This document shows, in pieces, positions 8,878 through 17,645 of a stretch of DNA of 64,000 bases. Positions within the stretch are counted from its first letter, which is position 1, and every line of letters starts with the position of its first letter. The position numbers and the translations under genes were made by a program. Location of the stretch: NCBI GenBank assembly GCA_046154645.1, contig JBJXDZ010000122.1, positions 62,001 through 126,000 of the forward strand, given 5' to 3'. The notes under the pieces are model-generated. The model saw only the letters and a program-made list of their open reading frames with translations, was not told where the DNA came from and did not search any database. The DNA is from Ga0077555 sp046154645. Its GTDB lineage: Bacteria; Pseudomonadota; Alphaproteobacteria; Rhizobiales; Hyphomicrobiaceae.

Positions 8878-10857
8878 TCACTCCGCAGGCTGCAACGTGC
8901 GCGCCCGTGAGCGCCGCGGTGCCCCGACACGCAAGCGCCGATCCGAGAGCGAGAGCAGCCCACCAAAGAACATGACGATGGCGCCGAGCCAGATGAAGCG
9001 CACCAGCGGATTGAAATACACCCGTACCGTATAGGCGCCGGTCTGCTGCTCGTCACCGAGCACGGTATAGAGATCGCCGCGCCAGCTGGCGTGGATTCCG
9101 GCTTCCGTCGTCGGTTGCGGTGGCTGGTCGTAAAGCCGTTTCGATGGCGTCAATTCCGCTATGGCCGCGCCGCCGCGGGTCACCGCAAATGATCCAGTCA
9201 ACTCCTTGTAGTTCGGCCCTACGCCTGGCGCAGTACCGCGAAACTCCAGCGTATAGCCGGCAATCTCCAGCTTCTCTCCGGGGCGCATGGCCACGACTTT
9301 CTCAGTCTGCCAAGCGCTAGTGGCGACGATGCCGATCACCGAGATGCCGACGCCGGCGTGCGCCAGCGCGCTGCCGTAACTGGCGCGTGGAAGATGGCGC
9401 AGCCGCCGCCAAACTTCGGGCCAGGGTGCCTGCCCGGCCTTGGCCCGGAACGCCAGCTCTGAGACCGACCCTGCAATCACCCACACGCCCAAGGCCAGGG
9501 CAAACGGCGCCAGCCACGGCCCGCGCGACTTGAGCGCCAACACCAGTGCCGCCGCCGCCATCGTCAGGCCGATGGCCCACAGCAATCGCTCCATGGCAGC
9601 GGCAGCATCGCCCCGCTTCCAGGCCAGCAGCGGTCCGAGCGGCATTGCCAGCAGCAGTGGCACCATCAGCGGTCCAAACGTCAGATTGAAGTAAGGCGGG
9701 CCAACCGAGATCGATTGCCCGGTCACCGACTCCAGTGCCAGCGGATAAAGCGTGCCGACGAACACGGTTGCCGTTGCCGTCGCAATCAGGATGTTATTGA
9801 GAACGAGCGCACCTTCGCGCGAGATTGGCGAAAACAGTCCCCCTTGCCGCAGCGATCCCGCGCGCGCCGAGAACAGGATCAGCGCGCCGCCGACGAAGAT
9901 CACCATGATCGCGAGGATGAAGACGCCACGCTTGGGATCAACCGCGAAGGCATGCACGGACGACAGTACGCCGGAGCGCACCAGGAACGTGCCCATCAGT
10001 GACAGCGAGAACGTCAGGATCGCCAGCAGCACCGTCCAGATTTTCAGCGCCTCACGCTTTTCCATGACCAGTGCCGAATGCAGCAGCGCGGTACCTGCGA
10101 GCCAGGGCATGAACGAAGCGTTCTCTACGGGATCCCAGAACCACCAGCCACCCCAGCCGAGTTCGTAGTAGGCCCACCAGGAGCCCATGGCGATCCCGAT
10201 CGTGAGCAGCATCCACGCCAGCAGCGTCCACGGCCTGACCCAGCGCGCCCAGGCGGCATCCGTGCGACCCTCGATCAGCGCCGCAATGGCGAACGAGAAG
10301 GCCATCGAGAACCCGACATAACCGGCATAGAGCATAGGCGGGTGGATCGCGAGCCCTAGATCCTGCAGCACCGGATTGAGACCGCGGCCATCCAGGGGCG
10401 CGGGATCAAGCCGGTTGAAGGGGTTCGATGTCGTGACGATGAAGAGGAGGAAGGCCAAAGCGATCGACGCCTGCACCGCCAGCACATTGGCCTTGAGCGT
10501 CGGTGGCAGATTGTTGCCGAAGAGCGCCACGGCCGCCCCGAACAGCGCCAGGATCAGCACCCACAGCAGCATCGAGCCTTCGTGGTTCCCCCACACACCC
10601 GAGATCTTGTAGATTATCGGTTTCATGGAGTGCGAGTTGATGGCTACGTTCTCGACGGAGAAGTCACTGGTCACGTACGCATGCGTCAACGCGAGGAATG
10701 AGGTTGCCACCAACGCCAGCTGCAACAGTGATGCCGGCCGCGCCACGTCCATGAGGCGCGCATCGTGCCACCGCGCGCCAAGCGCCGGTACCGCCATCTG
10801 CACCAGCGCGACGACGAGCGCCAGTATCAGCGCGAAATGTCCAAGCTCTATAATCAT
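8878..10857 (-). CDS. ccmF: Haem lyase subunit CcmF (CycK)
   Basis: CcmF is the large integral-membrane haem lyase subunit that, with CcmH and CcmI, attaches haem from holo-CcmE to apocytochrome c. The 659-residue protein is rich in membrane helices, carries the tryptophan-rich WWD haem-handling segment (WGGWWFWDPVENASFMPWL) and the conserved LVRSGVLSSVHAFAVDPKRG. A periplasmic domain (TLEFRGTAPGVGPNYKELTG) precedes the last helix. Length matches the family. It lies between ccmE and ccmH in the standard alphaproteobacterial order. Confidence 0.97.
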   Translation of the reverse strand: MIIELGHFALILALVVALVQMAVPALGARWHDARLMDVARPASLLQLALVATSFLALTHAYVTSDFSVENVAINSHSMKPIIYKISGVWGNHEGSMLLWVLILALFGAAVALFGNNLPPTLKANVLAVQASIALAFLLFIVTTSNPFNRLDPAPLDGRGLNPVLQDLGLAIHPPMLYAGYVGFSMAFSFAIAALIEGRTDAAWARWVRPWTLLAWMLLTIGIAMGSWWAYYELGWGGWWFWDPVENASFMPWLAGTALLHSALVMEKREALKIWTVLLAILTFSLSLMGTFLVRSGVLSSVHAFAVDPKRGVFILAIMVIFVGGALILFSARAGSLRQGGLFSPISREGALVLNNILIATATATVFVGTLYPLALESVTGQSISVGPPYFNLTFGPLMVPLLLAMPLGPLLAWKRGDAAAAMERLLWAIGLTMAAAALVLALKSRGPWLAPFALALGVWVIAGSVSELAFRAKAGQAPWPEVWRRLRHLPRASYGSALAHAGVGISVIGIVATSAWQTEKVVAMRPGEKLEIAGYTLEFRGTAPGVGPNYKELTGSFAVTRGGAAIAELTPSKRLYDQPPQPTTEAGIHASWRGDLYTVLGDEQQTGAYTVRVYFNPLVRFIWLGAIVMFFGGLLSLSDRRLRVGAPRRSRARTLQPAE

Positions 10858-10880
10858 GTGGCAACGGTTTCCGTCATGGC

Positions 10881-11378
10881 CTACTTCTTCTCGCCCTTGG
10901 CCCCATCTCTCGGAGCCAAGGCCTTGTCCTTTGGGTGCACCGCGCCAGCGCCCAGTTTGACGCCCTTGTCCTTCAGCGCCTTGGCAACTTCAGGCGGCAT
11001 GTAGGTCTCGTCGTGCTTGGCCAACACGCTGTCGGCGCGGAAGCGGCCATCGGCCTCGAGCCGGCCTTCGGTGACAACGCCCTGGCCCTCGCGAAAGAGG
11101 TCGGGCAACACGCCGCGATAAATCACCGTCACATGTGCCAGCGTATCCGTCACGGCGAATTCGACGTCGAGGCCGTGGCCCCGCTTGACGCTACCGTCCT
11201 TGACGAGCCCTCCGAGACGGAACCTCTGTCCCGCGGGCGGCGCCTTGGTCGCGATGTCGCTCGGCGATTTGAAATAGGTGATGGTCTCGCGCAAGGCGAA
11301 CAGCACGAGGCCCAGCGCCAACGCCAGCACGCCAATGCCGGCTCCGATCATGGTGGCGCGCCGCTGCTTGCGGGTCAT
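10881..11378 (-). CDS. ccmE: Haem chaperone CcmE (CycJ)
   Basis: CcmE covalently carries haem in the periplasm from CcmC/CcmD to the CcmF/H lyase. The 165-residue protein has an N-terminal basic segment and one membrane anchor (residues about 10-29), an OB-fold domain, and the haem-binding motif HDETYMPPEV with His122 and Tyr126. The lysine-rich C-terminal tail is flexible in family members. The start at 11378 (MTRKQRR) is the usual N-terminus; an upstream in-frame start would give an atypical extension. Confidence 0.96.
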   Translation of the reverse strand: MTRKQRRATMIGAGIGVLALALGLVLFALRETITYFKSPSDIATKAPPAGQRFRLGGLVKDGSVKRGHGLDVEFAVTDTLAHVTVIYRGVLPDLFREGQGVVTEGRLEADGRFRADSVLAKHDETYMPPEVAKALKDKGVKLGAGAVHPKDKALAPRDGAKGEKK

Positions 11379-11400
11379 GGGGTGAGCCCTGCGTTGCACA

Positions 11401-12603
11401 TCAGGAATCGAGCCCCAGATTGCGTGCGAGCTCATTGAGTGCAGTCAATGATTGCGGCTCGCCAACGAAATTTCCGCGAGCGCGGCCCAGTGCGGCGACA
11501 GCATCGGCTTTGCGACCCATGACGCTATAGGCCTGGATCAGGCGCTGCCAGCCCTGCAGATCGCGGCCGTTTTTGGCCAGACGCTCGGCCAAGCCTTGCA
11601 CCATGCCTTCGATCATGCGTTGCTGATCGTCCTTGGAGAGGCGCTCGGCGGCGGCGATATCATCGGCGCTCGGGCCGCGCGGTTGATCCGGCGATGTCGA
11701 TGCAGGAGGTTTATCGCCTGGCGATTTTGGCGCCGCGCCTGTGCGCAATTGCACTTCGACCCGCACGATCCGCTCTGCGACCAGCGGTCGCCACGTTGCA
11801 TTTGGCTCGCCATCCTTCAACAGTGCCCGGTAGTCCACCAGCGCCTCTTGCAATTGCCCATCCTGCTCTTTGGCGAGGGCCAACCAGAAGCGTGGTTCCG
11901 GTCGCTGCGGCTGGAGCTTGTGCAGTTTCTCGTAGGCCTGGCGCGCCGTATCGTTGACGATACCGTCTGTGGCCAGCACGGTGGCCTCGGCGAGGCCGGC
12001 CAGACGCTTGTCGTTCTCACCTAGCAGGCGGATGGCCCGGGCGAAGGCGTCGGCGGCTTCCGGATAGCGGGCGAGACGCAGATAGACCGGCCCGATGACG
12101 TCCCAGCCCTGGCCATCCTCCGGGAACTTCTTGAGGCGGGCTTCGACTGTCGCGATAAGTCGACCAACATCGCTGGTATCAGGGGGCTGTGTCAGCCGAG
12201 CGGTCAGGGGCTGTGCCGGCAGGTTTGGCGAGCCAAGCCAAAGGTAGAGCCCAGTGGTTGCGATCGGCACGGCGACAGTCAAAACACCTGCAAGGCGCCG
12301 CAACGTGTCCGCACGAACGCCTGTTCTGGCCACGTCTCGGGAACCCTTCGTCCCCGACTGGCGCTCACCAGCGGCCAACAAGCGTCGGGCTATTTCGGTA
12401 CGGGCTGCTTCCGCCTCCGAGGTGGCGAGTTGGCCGCGCTCGCGTTCAGCGTCGATTTCCGCGAGCTGATCGCGATAAATGGCGATGTCCTGCTCGGCTG
12501 CGCCACGTTGGCTGTCGGGGCTTTCGCGCTGTCGCAGCAACGGGTTGAGCAGTGCTGCCAGCACCGCCCCCGACAAAACCGCGAAACACACCCAGAGCAG
12601 CAT
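11401..12603 (-). CDS. ccmI: Cytochrome c biogenesis protein CcmI (CycH)
   Basis: CcmI is the apocytochrome chaperone of the maturation complex. Two N-terminal membrane helices flank a cytoplasmic loop (YRDQLAEIDAERERGQLATS), and the C-terminal half contains TPR-like helices (PVYLRLARYPEAADAFARAI, AYSVMGRKADAVAALGRARG) that bind apocytochrome C-termini. The ATG at 12603 is preceded by AGGAG at good spacing; a GTG seven codons upstream is the alternative. It is the first ccm gene in the run. The ccmABCDG genes are not in this window. Confidence 0.93.
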   Translation of the reverse strand: MLLWVCFAVLSGAVLAALLNPLLRQRESPDSQRGAAEQDIAIYRDQLAEIDAERERGQLATSEAEAARTEIARRLLAAGERQSGTKGSRDVARTGVRADTLRRLAGVLTVAVPIATTGLYLWLGSPNLPAQPLTARLTQPPDTSDVGRLIATVEARLKKFPEDGQGWDVIGPVYLRLARYPEAADAFARAIRLLGENDKRLAGLAEATVLATDGIVNDTARQAYEKLHKLQPQRPEPRFWLALAKEQDGQLQEALVDYRALLKDGEPNATWRPLVAERIVRVEVQLRTGAAPKSPGDKPPASTSPDQPRGPSADDIAAAERLSKDDQQRMIEGMVQGLAERLAKNGRDLQGWQRLIQAYSVMGRKADAVAALGRARGNFVGEPQSLTALNELARNLGLDS

Positions 12604-12727
12604 CACCACTCCTGCCAAACTCACCGGCTCTTCAATAGGTGGCGCAAGGCAGGCTTACAAGGTGACGAAGCGCGCAAGGCTTACTGCCCGCGCGCTCCAA
12701 AGCGTGGACAACGGGGTGCTTGCCGGC

Positions 12728-13198
12728 TCAGCCGACATTGCGCCAGGTGCCATCGGGATTGCGGCAAGCCGTACCCCGCATCACCCGCGGCCGCCCATCG
12801 ATGTAGACCCGGTGCTCATAGTCGCGGCAATCCTCATAGCCCCGGCGATACGGGGCCATGGGAATAACTTCGCCGTAGCGGCCGTTGTCCGGATTGCGCC
12901 ATGCCACTGGCGCGCCAGTCTGGCCCCGCTCGAAGGCATCCCGTTCCGCCCGCTCTGCCAGCAGGCGATCGGTTTTGTCCATGGAGCGGCCGATTTCGCT
13001 GCCGACAATGCCGCCCACCACGGCGCCGACAATAGTTGCAGCTGGCCGGCCATTGCCGCGGCCCATCGAGTTGCCGAGCAAACCGCCGGCGATAGCACCT
13101 ACCGCGGCACCCTGGTCTTGTTTGGTCTCACAGCCGCCAAGACCCGTAGTCAGCAGGAGGCCAATGGCAGCCGCAGCTGCGATCTTTGATGTCCACAT
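12728..13198 (-). CDS. Glycine-zipper outer-membrane lipoprotein, 17 kDa antigen-like
   Basis: A 156-residue predicted lipoprotein. The signal peptide ends in a lipobox (LTTGLGGC), placing the mature protein in the outer membrane or periplasm. A glycine-zipper 2TM segment follows (GAAVGAIAGGLLGNSMGRG, then VGAVVGGIVGSEIGRSMDK), as in the Rickettsia 17 kDa surface antigen family. The C-terminal domain carries paired cysteines (YEDCRDYEH and GTACRNPDGTW). Its function is probably in envelope integrity, inferred from the family only. It stands alone, with a 462-base gap upstream. Confidence 0.88.
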   Translation of the reverse strand: MWTSKIAAAAAIGLLLTTGLGGCETKQDQGAAVGAIAGGLLGNSMGRGNGRPAATIVGAVVGGIVGSEIGRSMDKTDRLLAERAERDAFERGQTGAPVAWRNPDNGRYGEVIPMAPYRRGYEDCRDYEHRVYIDGRPRVMRGTACRNPDGTWRNVG

Positions 13199-13660
13199 AA
13201 TGTCTCCCGAATTGCCTCGGGTCCCCGTGTTGCCGGTACCGCAGGTCCGCCTGCTACACCGGATGTCCTGATCGCGCTGGCTGGCGTCCAACTGCCGCTA
13301 CGCCTACCCTGCAGCCGCGCCATATCCCCCGACCGACGCGAAGCACAACGTTCATTTGCCAAATACCATGCGAGGCAACTTCGGCGAAAATTCGACCAAG
13401 CTGATACAATCCACAATTGCAGTATCGCATTTTGCCTCCTCAGCTCCCGTCTGTGGCTGGCGGGAGCCTCTTGCCAGGATCGCACCTGCGGCATAGTGAA
13501 CAATACAGCTGCATCGGTTTCCCGCCACACCAGCCACGGGGAACCTGGGCTTACCAAATCAGACGGCGCCAGATGACGCGGGGTGTGAGAATGAGCGACA
13601 GTACGGGCAATCGCGAACCGGACTACCGCGCCACCTGAAAACCCTGGGAGATTGCCCACT
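13199..13660. other. Divergent intergenic region
   Basis: This 462-base stretch separates the reverse-strand lipoprotein from the forward-strand membrane gene and presumably holds both promoters. A loose TTGCCA box at 13471 with TAGTGA 17 bases later is the only promoter-like pair noticed and it is weak. No convincing gene, tRNA or repeat is visible. Confidence 0.5.
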
Positions 13661-14209
13661 ATGCCTGTCGATCTGATGTTCATCCTGGCCACCTTGGCTT
13701 TTGCCTGGGGCCTGAGCCTCACAACCTATCGTTGGTTTGCTGTGCACAATGGCTGGCCTATGGGCGAGTGGCAGGCGCACCGTCCCGGTTTGCCGATTGC
13801 CATCGGCTTGTTCTGCATGGCGTTTGCCATCGTGTTCGGCATGGCGCGAGGCGGCGCCACCGTGCTCATCGTGCCGCTGTTCGGTGTGCTCTGCGCCTTG
13901 GCATGGACAGCCATAACGCGCATCGGCGCGCAAAGCGCCCTGCTGCTGGCGCCTCTGGCGGTCCTGACGCTGCTCAGCCTGTGGTATGTTGCCGTCACCC
14001 GCATCGATTACGACATCCAGCGCCCAGCCCTCGATCGCAGCCTCGAGCGCCCGATAGCGCCAGCAGTCGGCCGCCCCCTCGATCGTTTCGAGGACCGCGC
14101 CGCAACGCCCCCCGCCCTCCCCGTAGAGCGGACGCCGCCGGGCCCCGAGGTTGGCCGCGGCATCCCGACAGATCGACAACCGGCGCCGCTTCCCGCACCA
14201 ACCCGCTAG
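13661..14209 (+). CDS. Integral membrane protein of unknown function
   Basis: A 182-residue protein with about four membrane helices in its first 115 residues (FILATLAFAWGLSLTTYRWF, LPIAIGLFCMAFAIVFGMA, VLIVPLFGVLCALAWTAI, ALLLAPLAVLTLLSLWYVAV) and a proline- and charge-rich cytoplasmic or periplasmic tail. The ATG at 13661 has a GGGAG site upstream; a TTG three codons earlier is also in frame. It lies 25 bases before nuoE and probably shares its transcript. I do not recognise the family. Its place upstream of nuoE, where nuoD would be expected, is notable. Confidence 0.75.
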   Translation: MPVDLMFILATLAFAWGLSLTTYRWFAVHNGWPMGEWQAHRPGLPIAIGLFCMAFAIVFGMARGGATVLIVPLFGVLCALAWTAITRIGAQSALLLAPLAVLTLLSLWYVAVTRIDYDIQRPALDRSLERPIAPAVGRPLDRFEDRAATPPALPVERTPPGPEVGRGIPTDRQPAPLPAPTR

Positions 14210-14234
14210 AGCCACAACCTGCGAAAGAAACCCC

Positions 14235-14843
14235 ATGTCCGTCCGCAGACTGCATCCCGATCAGCCAGCGTCCTTCGCCTTCACGGCGGAGAACATGGAG
14301 TGGGCGAAGGCGACAATCGCCAAGTACCCCGCGGGCAAACAGGCTTCGGCCGTCATTCCCGTGCTCTGGCGGGCGCAGGAGCAGCATCACGGCTGGCTAC
14401 CGGAGCCGGCCATGCGTCTCGTCGCAGACCTGCTCGGCATGGCCTACATCCGCGTCTACGAGGTCGCGACATTCTACACCATGTTTCAGCTGTCGCCGGT
14501 CGGACGGAAGGCGCACGTCCAGGTCTGCGGCACCACGCCGTGCATGCTGCGTGGCGCCGAGGCCATTCGAGAGGTTTGCGAGAAGCGCATTCACCCTGAG
14601 GCGCATCACGTCTCCGCCGATGGCAATTTCTCCTGGGAAGAGGTCGAGTGCCTGGGCTGCTGCACGAATGCGCCCATGGTGCAGATCTGGAAGGACGTCT
14701 ACGAGGACCTCACGCCTGAGATGATGGAGAAGATCCTCGACAGCTTCGCCAAAGGCCAGCCGATAAAGCCGGGCCCACAGGCCGGCCGCCACACCTCGGA
14801 ACCGATCGGCGGCGCCACCGTACTGAAGGATTTCGTGAAGTAG
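14235..14843 (+). CDS. nuoE: NADH-quinone oxidoreductase subunit E
   Basis: NuoE is the 24 kDa-type subunit of the complex I NADH-dehydrogenase module and carries the [2Fe-2S] cluster N1a next to NuoF. The 202-residue protein has the thioredoxin-like ferredoxin fold with the four ligands in the expected pattern: C98-x4-C103 (CGTTPC) and C139-x3-C143 (CLGCC). The N-terminal helical part includes RVYEVATFYTMFQLSPVG. nuoA-D are not upstream, so this subunit is separated from the start of the usual operon. nuoF follows after one small gene. Confidence 0.97.
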   Translation: MSVRRLHPDQPASFAFTAENMEWAKATIAKYPAGKQASAVIPVLWRAQEQHHGWLPEPAMRLVADLLGMAYIRVYEVATFYTMFQLSPVGRKAHVQVCGTTPCMLRGAEAIREVCEKRIHPEAHHVSADGNFSWEEVECLGCCTNAPMVQIWKDVYEDLTPEMMEKILDSFAKGQPIKPGPQAGRHTSEPIGGATVLKDFVK

Positions 14844-14871
14844 GATTGCATCAGCAGAGAGGTGCGCTCCT

Positions 14872-15213
14872 GTGTACAGAACTTGGCTCGCGCGCCTCGG
14901 CTTGGCCACCGTCTCACTCCTGTTCTGCGTCGTCGCGACGAAGGAAATCTTTCACGACCGCGCGCCCGAGCAATGGAACTGGGAATTGCTGTGGGGCGTA
15001 CCGATCGCCTTCGGATCTGCCCTGCAGGAATTGCGCCTCCTCGCTCCCGCCACTCGCTTCATGGCCGTCGCGCTGCCCCTCGCCTGCACGCTCAGCTTTA
15101 TCGGCTTCCGGTTGACGCAAAGCTGGATCTGCCTCGCCATCACAGTGTTTGCAGCGCTCGCCAGTTTCGCCGAAGTCCGGCAATGGAAAGCAAGCCGGCG
15201 CAGCGGCTTATAA
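14872..15213 (+). CDS. Small membrane protein between nuoE and nuoF
   Basis: A 113-residue hydrophobic protein with a GTG start and an AGAGAGG site about 9 bases upstream. It has three or four hydrophobic helices (ATVSLLFCVVATKEIF, LLWGVPIAFGSALQEL, FMAVALPLACTLSFIGF, ICLAITVFAALASFAEV) and a basic C-terminus (RQWKASRRSGL). I do not recognise a family. Its position between two complex I genes suggests a role in complex I assembly or an unrelated passenger; the sequence does not decide. Confidence 0.72.
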   Translation: MYRTWLARLGLATVSLLFCVVATKEIFHDRAPEQWNWELLWGVPIAFGSALQELRLLAPATRFMAVALPLACTLSFIGFRLTQSWICLAITVFAALASFAEVRQWKASRRSGL

Positions 15214-15302
15214 CCGCCACCATCTCCCGCGCGCCTGAACCGCGTTGACCGGGTCGCCGTCGCAATGCTAGCTGGCGGCACACGATTTGGCCGGTGGACC
15301 CC

Positions 15303-16586
15303 ATGCTCGCTGACAAAGACCGCATCTTCACCAACATCTACGGCTTCCAGGATTGGGGGCTCGAAGGCGCGCGCAACCGCGGCCAGTGGAGCGGCACCAA
15401 GGATATCATCGACAAGGGCCACGACTGGATCATCAACGAGGTCAAGAACTCAGGCCTGCGCGGCCGCGGTGGTGCCGGCTTCTCGACCGGCCTCAAATGG
15501 TCGTTCATGCCCAAGGCTGATCCTCGGCCCTCCTACCTCGTGGTCAACGCCGACGAGTCGGAACCCGGCTCCTGCAAGGACCGCGAGATCATGCGGCATG
15601 ACCCGCATCATCTGGTGGAAGGCTGCCTGATCGCCTCCTACGCCATGCGCGCCCATACTGCCTACATCTACGTGCGCGGCGAGTTCATCCGCGAGCGCGA
15701 GCGACTGCAGGCCGCCATCGATCAAGCCTATGCGGCCAAGCTGATCGGCAAGAACAACGTGCACGGCTGGGATTTCGATCTCTACGTCCACCACGGCGCT
15801 GGCGCCTACATCTGCGGTGAGGAAACTGCCCTTTTGGAAAGCCTCGAAGGCAAGAAGGGCCAGCCGCGCCTGAAGCCGCCCTTCCCGGCCAACTCCGGCC
15901 TCTATGGCGCACCCACCACCGTCAACAACGTCGAATCGATTGCCGTGGTGCCCACCATTCTGCGTCGCGGTGCCGCTTGGTTTGCGGGCTTCGGCCGTCC
16001 CAACAACACCGGCACCAAGCTCTACCAGATCTCCGGCCACGTCGAACGCCCGTGCGTTGTCGAGGAAGAGATGGGCATCCAGCTCCGTGACCTCATCGAG
16101 ACCCATGCCGGTGGCGTGCGCGGGGGCTGGGACAATCTGCTGGCGGTAATCCCCGGCGGCTCGTCAATGCCGCTGCTGCCGGCCTCCCTGTGCCAGGACC
16201 TGAAAATGGATTTCGATGGCCTGGCCCAGCACAAGTCCGCACTTGGCACCGCGGCCGTGATCGTCATGGACAAGTCGACCGACATCATCAAGGCCATGGC
16301 CCGTATCGCCTATTTTTACAAGCACGAGAGCTGCGGCCAGTGCACACCCTGCCGTGAGGGCACCGGCTGGATGTGGCGCGTCCTCCAGCGCATGGCCAAG
16401 GGCGAGGCGGAAAAGCGCGAGATCGACTTGCTGTTCGACGTCACCAAGCAGATCGAAGGTCACACCATCTGCGCGCTGGGTGATGGCGCCGCGTGGCCTG
16501 TCCAAGGGCTGCTGCGCCACTTCCGCCACGAGATCGAAGCCCGCATCGACCAGTATCAGGCGCGCCACAAGCAGGCGGCGGAATAG
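15303..16586 (+). CDS. nuoF: NADH-quinone oxidoreductase subunit F
   Basis: NuoF binds NADH and FMN and holds [4Fe-4S] cluster N3, so it is the electron entry point of complex I. The 427-residue protein shows the NADH/FMN-binding segments GRGGAGFSTGLKW and GAYICGEETALLESLEGKKG and the cluster motif ESCGQCTPCREGTGW, with a fourth cysteine in GHTICALGDGAAWPVQG. The start at 15303 gives the usual MLADKDRIFTN terminus; a GTG three codons upstream is possible. nuoG, normally next, is missing here and lies at 38366-40474 on the opposite strand. Confidence 0.97.
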   Translation: MLADKDRIFTNIYGFQDWGLEGARNRGQWSGTKDIIDKGHDWIINEVKNSGLRGRGGAGFSTGLKWSFMPKADPRPSYLVVNADESEPGSCKDREIMRHDPHHLVEGCLIASYAMRAHTAYIYVRGEFIRERERLQAAIDQAYAAKLIGKNNVHGWDFDLYVHHGAGAYICGEETALLESLEGKKGQPRLKPPFPANSGLYGAPTTVNNVESIAVVPTILRRGAAWFAGFGRPNNTGTKLYQISGHVERPCVVEEEMGIQLRDLIETHAGGVRGGWDNLLAVIPGGSSMPLLPASLCQDLKMDFDGLAQHKSALGTAAVIVMDKSTDIIKAMARIAYFYKHESCGQCTPCREGTGWMWRVLQRMAKGEAEKREIDLLFDVTKQIEGHTICALGDGAAWPVQGLLRHFRHEIEARIDQYQARHKQAAE

Positions 16587-16588
16587 CG

Positions 16589-16630
16589 CCAACCGGCTGC
16601 ACGAGTAGGCTCACCAACGGTTGGGCAGCC
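16589..16630. repeat. Imperfect inverted repeat at the nuoF/mce junction
   Basis: CCAACCG at 16589-16595 pairs with CGGTTGG at 16618-16624, and the overlapping GGCTGC at 16595 can pair with GCAGCC at 16625. The arms form alternative stems in the short gap after nuoF. There is no U-run, so it is a poor intrinsic terminator. It lies exactly where nuoG would be expected to begin. Confidence 0.4.
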
Positions 16631-16662
16631 GACCCGTTGATTCGCGCACGAGGATCCTCGCC

Positions 16663-17067
16663 ATGATCGGACGCCTCAATCACGTTGCCATCGTCGTCAA
16701 GAGCCTCGCCGCTGCGACGCCGGTCTATGCAGCGACCCTCGGCGCCAAGGTGACGCCGCCACAGCCCCTGCCCGATCACGGCGTCACGGTGGTCTTCGTC
16801 GAATTGCCCAACACCAAGATCGAGCTTCTCGAGCCGCTCGGTGCCGGCTCGCCGATTGCCAAGTTCCTGGAGAAGAATCCGGATGGCGGCATCCATCACG
16901 TCTGCTACGAGGTCGACAACATTCTGCAGGCGCGTGACAAACTGAAGGCCGAGGGCGCACGCGTCCTTGGCGATGGCCAGCCGAAGATCGGCGCGCACGG
17001 CAAACCCGTGCTCTTCCTCCACCCCAAGGATTTCCTCGGCACCCTCGTCGAGTTGGAGCAGGTTTGA
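16663..17067 (+). CDS. mce: Methylmalonyl-CoA epimerase
   Basis: Interconverts (2R)- and (2S)-methylmalonyl-CoA in the propionyl-CoA to succinyl-CoA pathway. The 134-residue protein is a VOC-fold enzyme with paired beta-alpha-beta-beta-beta modules. It begins IGRLNHVAIVVKSL, where the histidine is a metal ligand, and contains IELLEPLGAGSPIAKFLEKN, GIHHVCYEV (second metal histidine) and FLHPKDFLGTLVELEQ (metal glutamate). A GAGGA site precedes the ATG at 16663. In related alphaproteobacteria it typically follows RNase J and precedes DUF1467; here it follows nuoF instead. Confidence 0.93.
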   Translation: MIGRLNHVAIVVKSLAAATPVYAATLGAKVTPPQPLPDHGVTVVFVELPNTKIELLEPLGAGSPIAKFLEKNPDGGIHHVCYEVDNILQARDKLKAEGARVLGDGQPKIGAHGKPVLFLHPKDFLGTLVELEQV

Positions 17068-17107
17068 GGCAGCCTCGCCGCTTGCCGTTGTTGGAGTTTT
17101 GCGTCGC

Positions 17108-17383
17108 ATGACATTGCTCTTCGGCCTCGCGCTCTACTTCATCATCTGGTGGACCGTGCTGTTCGCGGTGCTGCCCTTGGGCATGCGCACCCAGGACGAG
17201 GCCGGCGACGTGGTGCCTGGCACACCGGGCAGCGCACCGGCAGCACCCAACTTCCCGCGCATCCTGCTGCTGACAACACTCGGCGCGGCGCTCATTTTCC
17301 TGCTGGTGTGGGCGGTCATGCACTGGCGCCTGATCGACGTCGGCAGCGTGCCACCAGTTGGGCCCGGCGGTGTGGGCCGATGA
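17108..17383 (+). CDS. DUF1467 family membrane protein
   Basis: A 91-residue protein with two membrane helices (LFGLALYFIIWWTVLFAVL and ILLLTTLGAALIFLLVWAV) joined by a hydrophilic loop containing RTQDEAGDVVPGTPGSAP, the conserved signature of DUF1467. Function is unknown. It lies 40 bases after the epimerase gene, the arrangement I recall from many alphaproteobacteria, where prolyl-tRNA synthetase usually follows. That gene is absent here and a tRNA follows. Confidence 0.88.
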   Translation: MTLLFGLALYFIIWWTVLFAVLPLGMRTQDEAGDVVPGTPGSAPAAPNFPRILLLTTLGAALIFLLVWAVMHWRLIDVGSVPPVGPGGVGR

Positions 17384-17432
17384 TGGCTGCTCAAAGATTG
17401 GCCGTGCAGGGCTCGTCCGGCGAGATTGCCGG

Positions 17433-17461
17433 TTGACAGACGCCGCCCGATGCCGTGTGTT
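17433..17461 (+). promoter_or_regulatory. Candidate sigma-70-type promoter for tRNA-Leu
   Basis: A perfect TTGACA at 17433-17438 is followed after 17 bases by TGTGTT at 17456-17461. Transcription would start about 40 bases before the tRNA. The -35 box is strong and the -10 box is weak. Confidence 0.4.
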
Positions 17462-17506
17462 GCACGCCGCCGAGCGGGCGCAACCGAGTTGCATCACCCC
17501 TCGATG

Positions 17507-17592
17507 GCCCCAGTGGCGGAACGGTAGACGCGACAGACTCAAAATCTGTTATCCGCGAGGGTGTGGGGGTTCGAGTCCCTCCTGGGGCACCA
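17507..17592 (+). tRNA. tRNA-Leu (anticodon CAA)
   Basis: An 86-base class II tRNA with long variable arm. The acceptor strands GCCCCAG and CTGGGGC pair fully, the anticodon stem ACAGA/TCTGT encloses the loop CTCAAAA giving anticodon CAA (reads UUG), and the T arm is GGGGG-TTCGAGT-CCCTC. CCA is encoded at 17590-17592. Confidence 0.97.
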
Positions 17593-17645
17593 GTTGTTCG
17601 ATGTCGTCATGGGCCACTGCTGACGACGTCAGGGAGCCATTGCCG

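Noticed and set aside
13150..13722. 190-codon reverse open frame across the 13.2-13.7 kb gap
   Set aside because: It overlaps two likely genes, lacks a ribosome-binding site and has no recognisable features.
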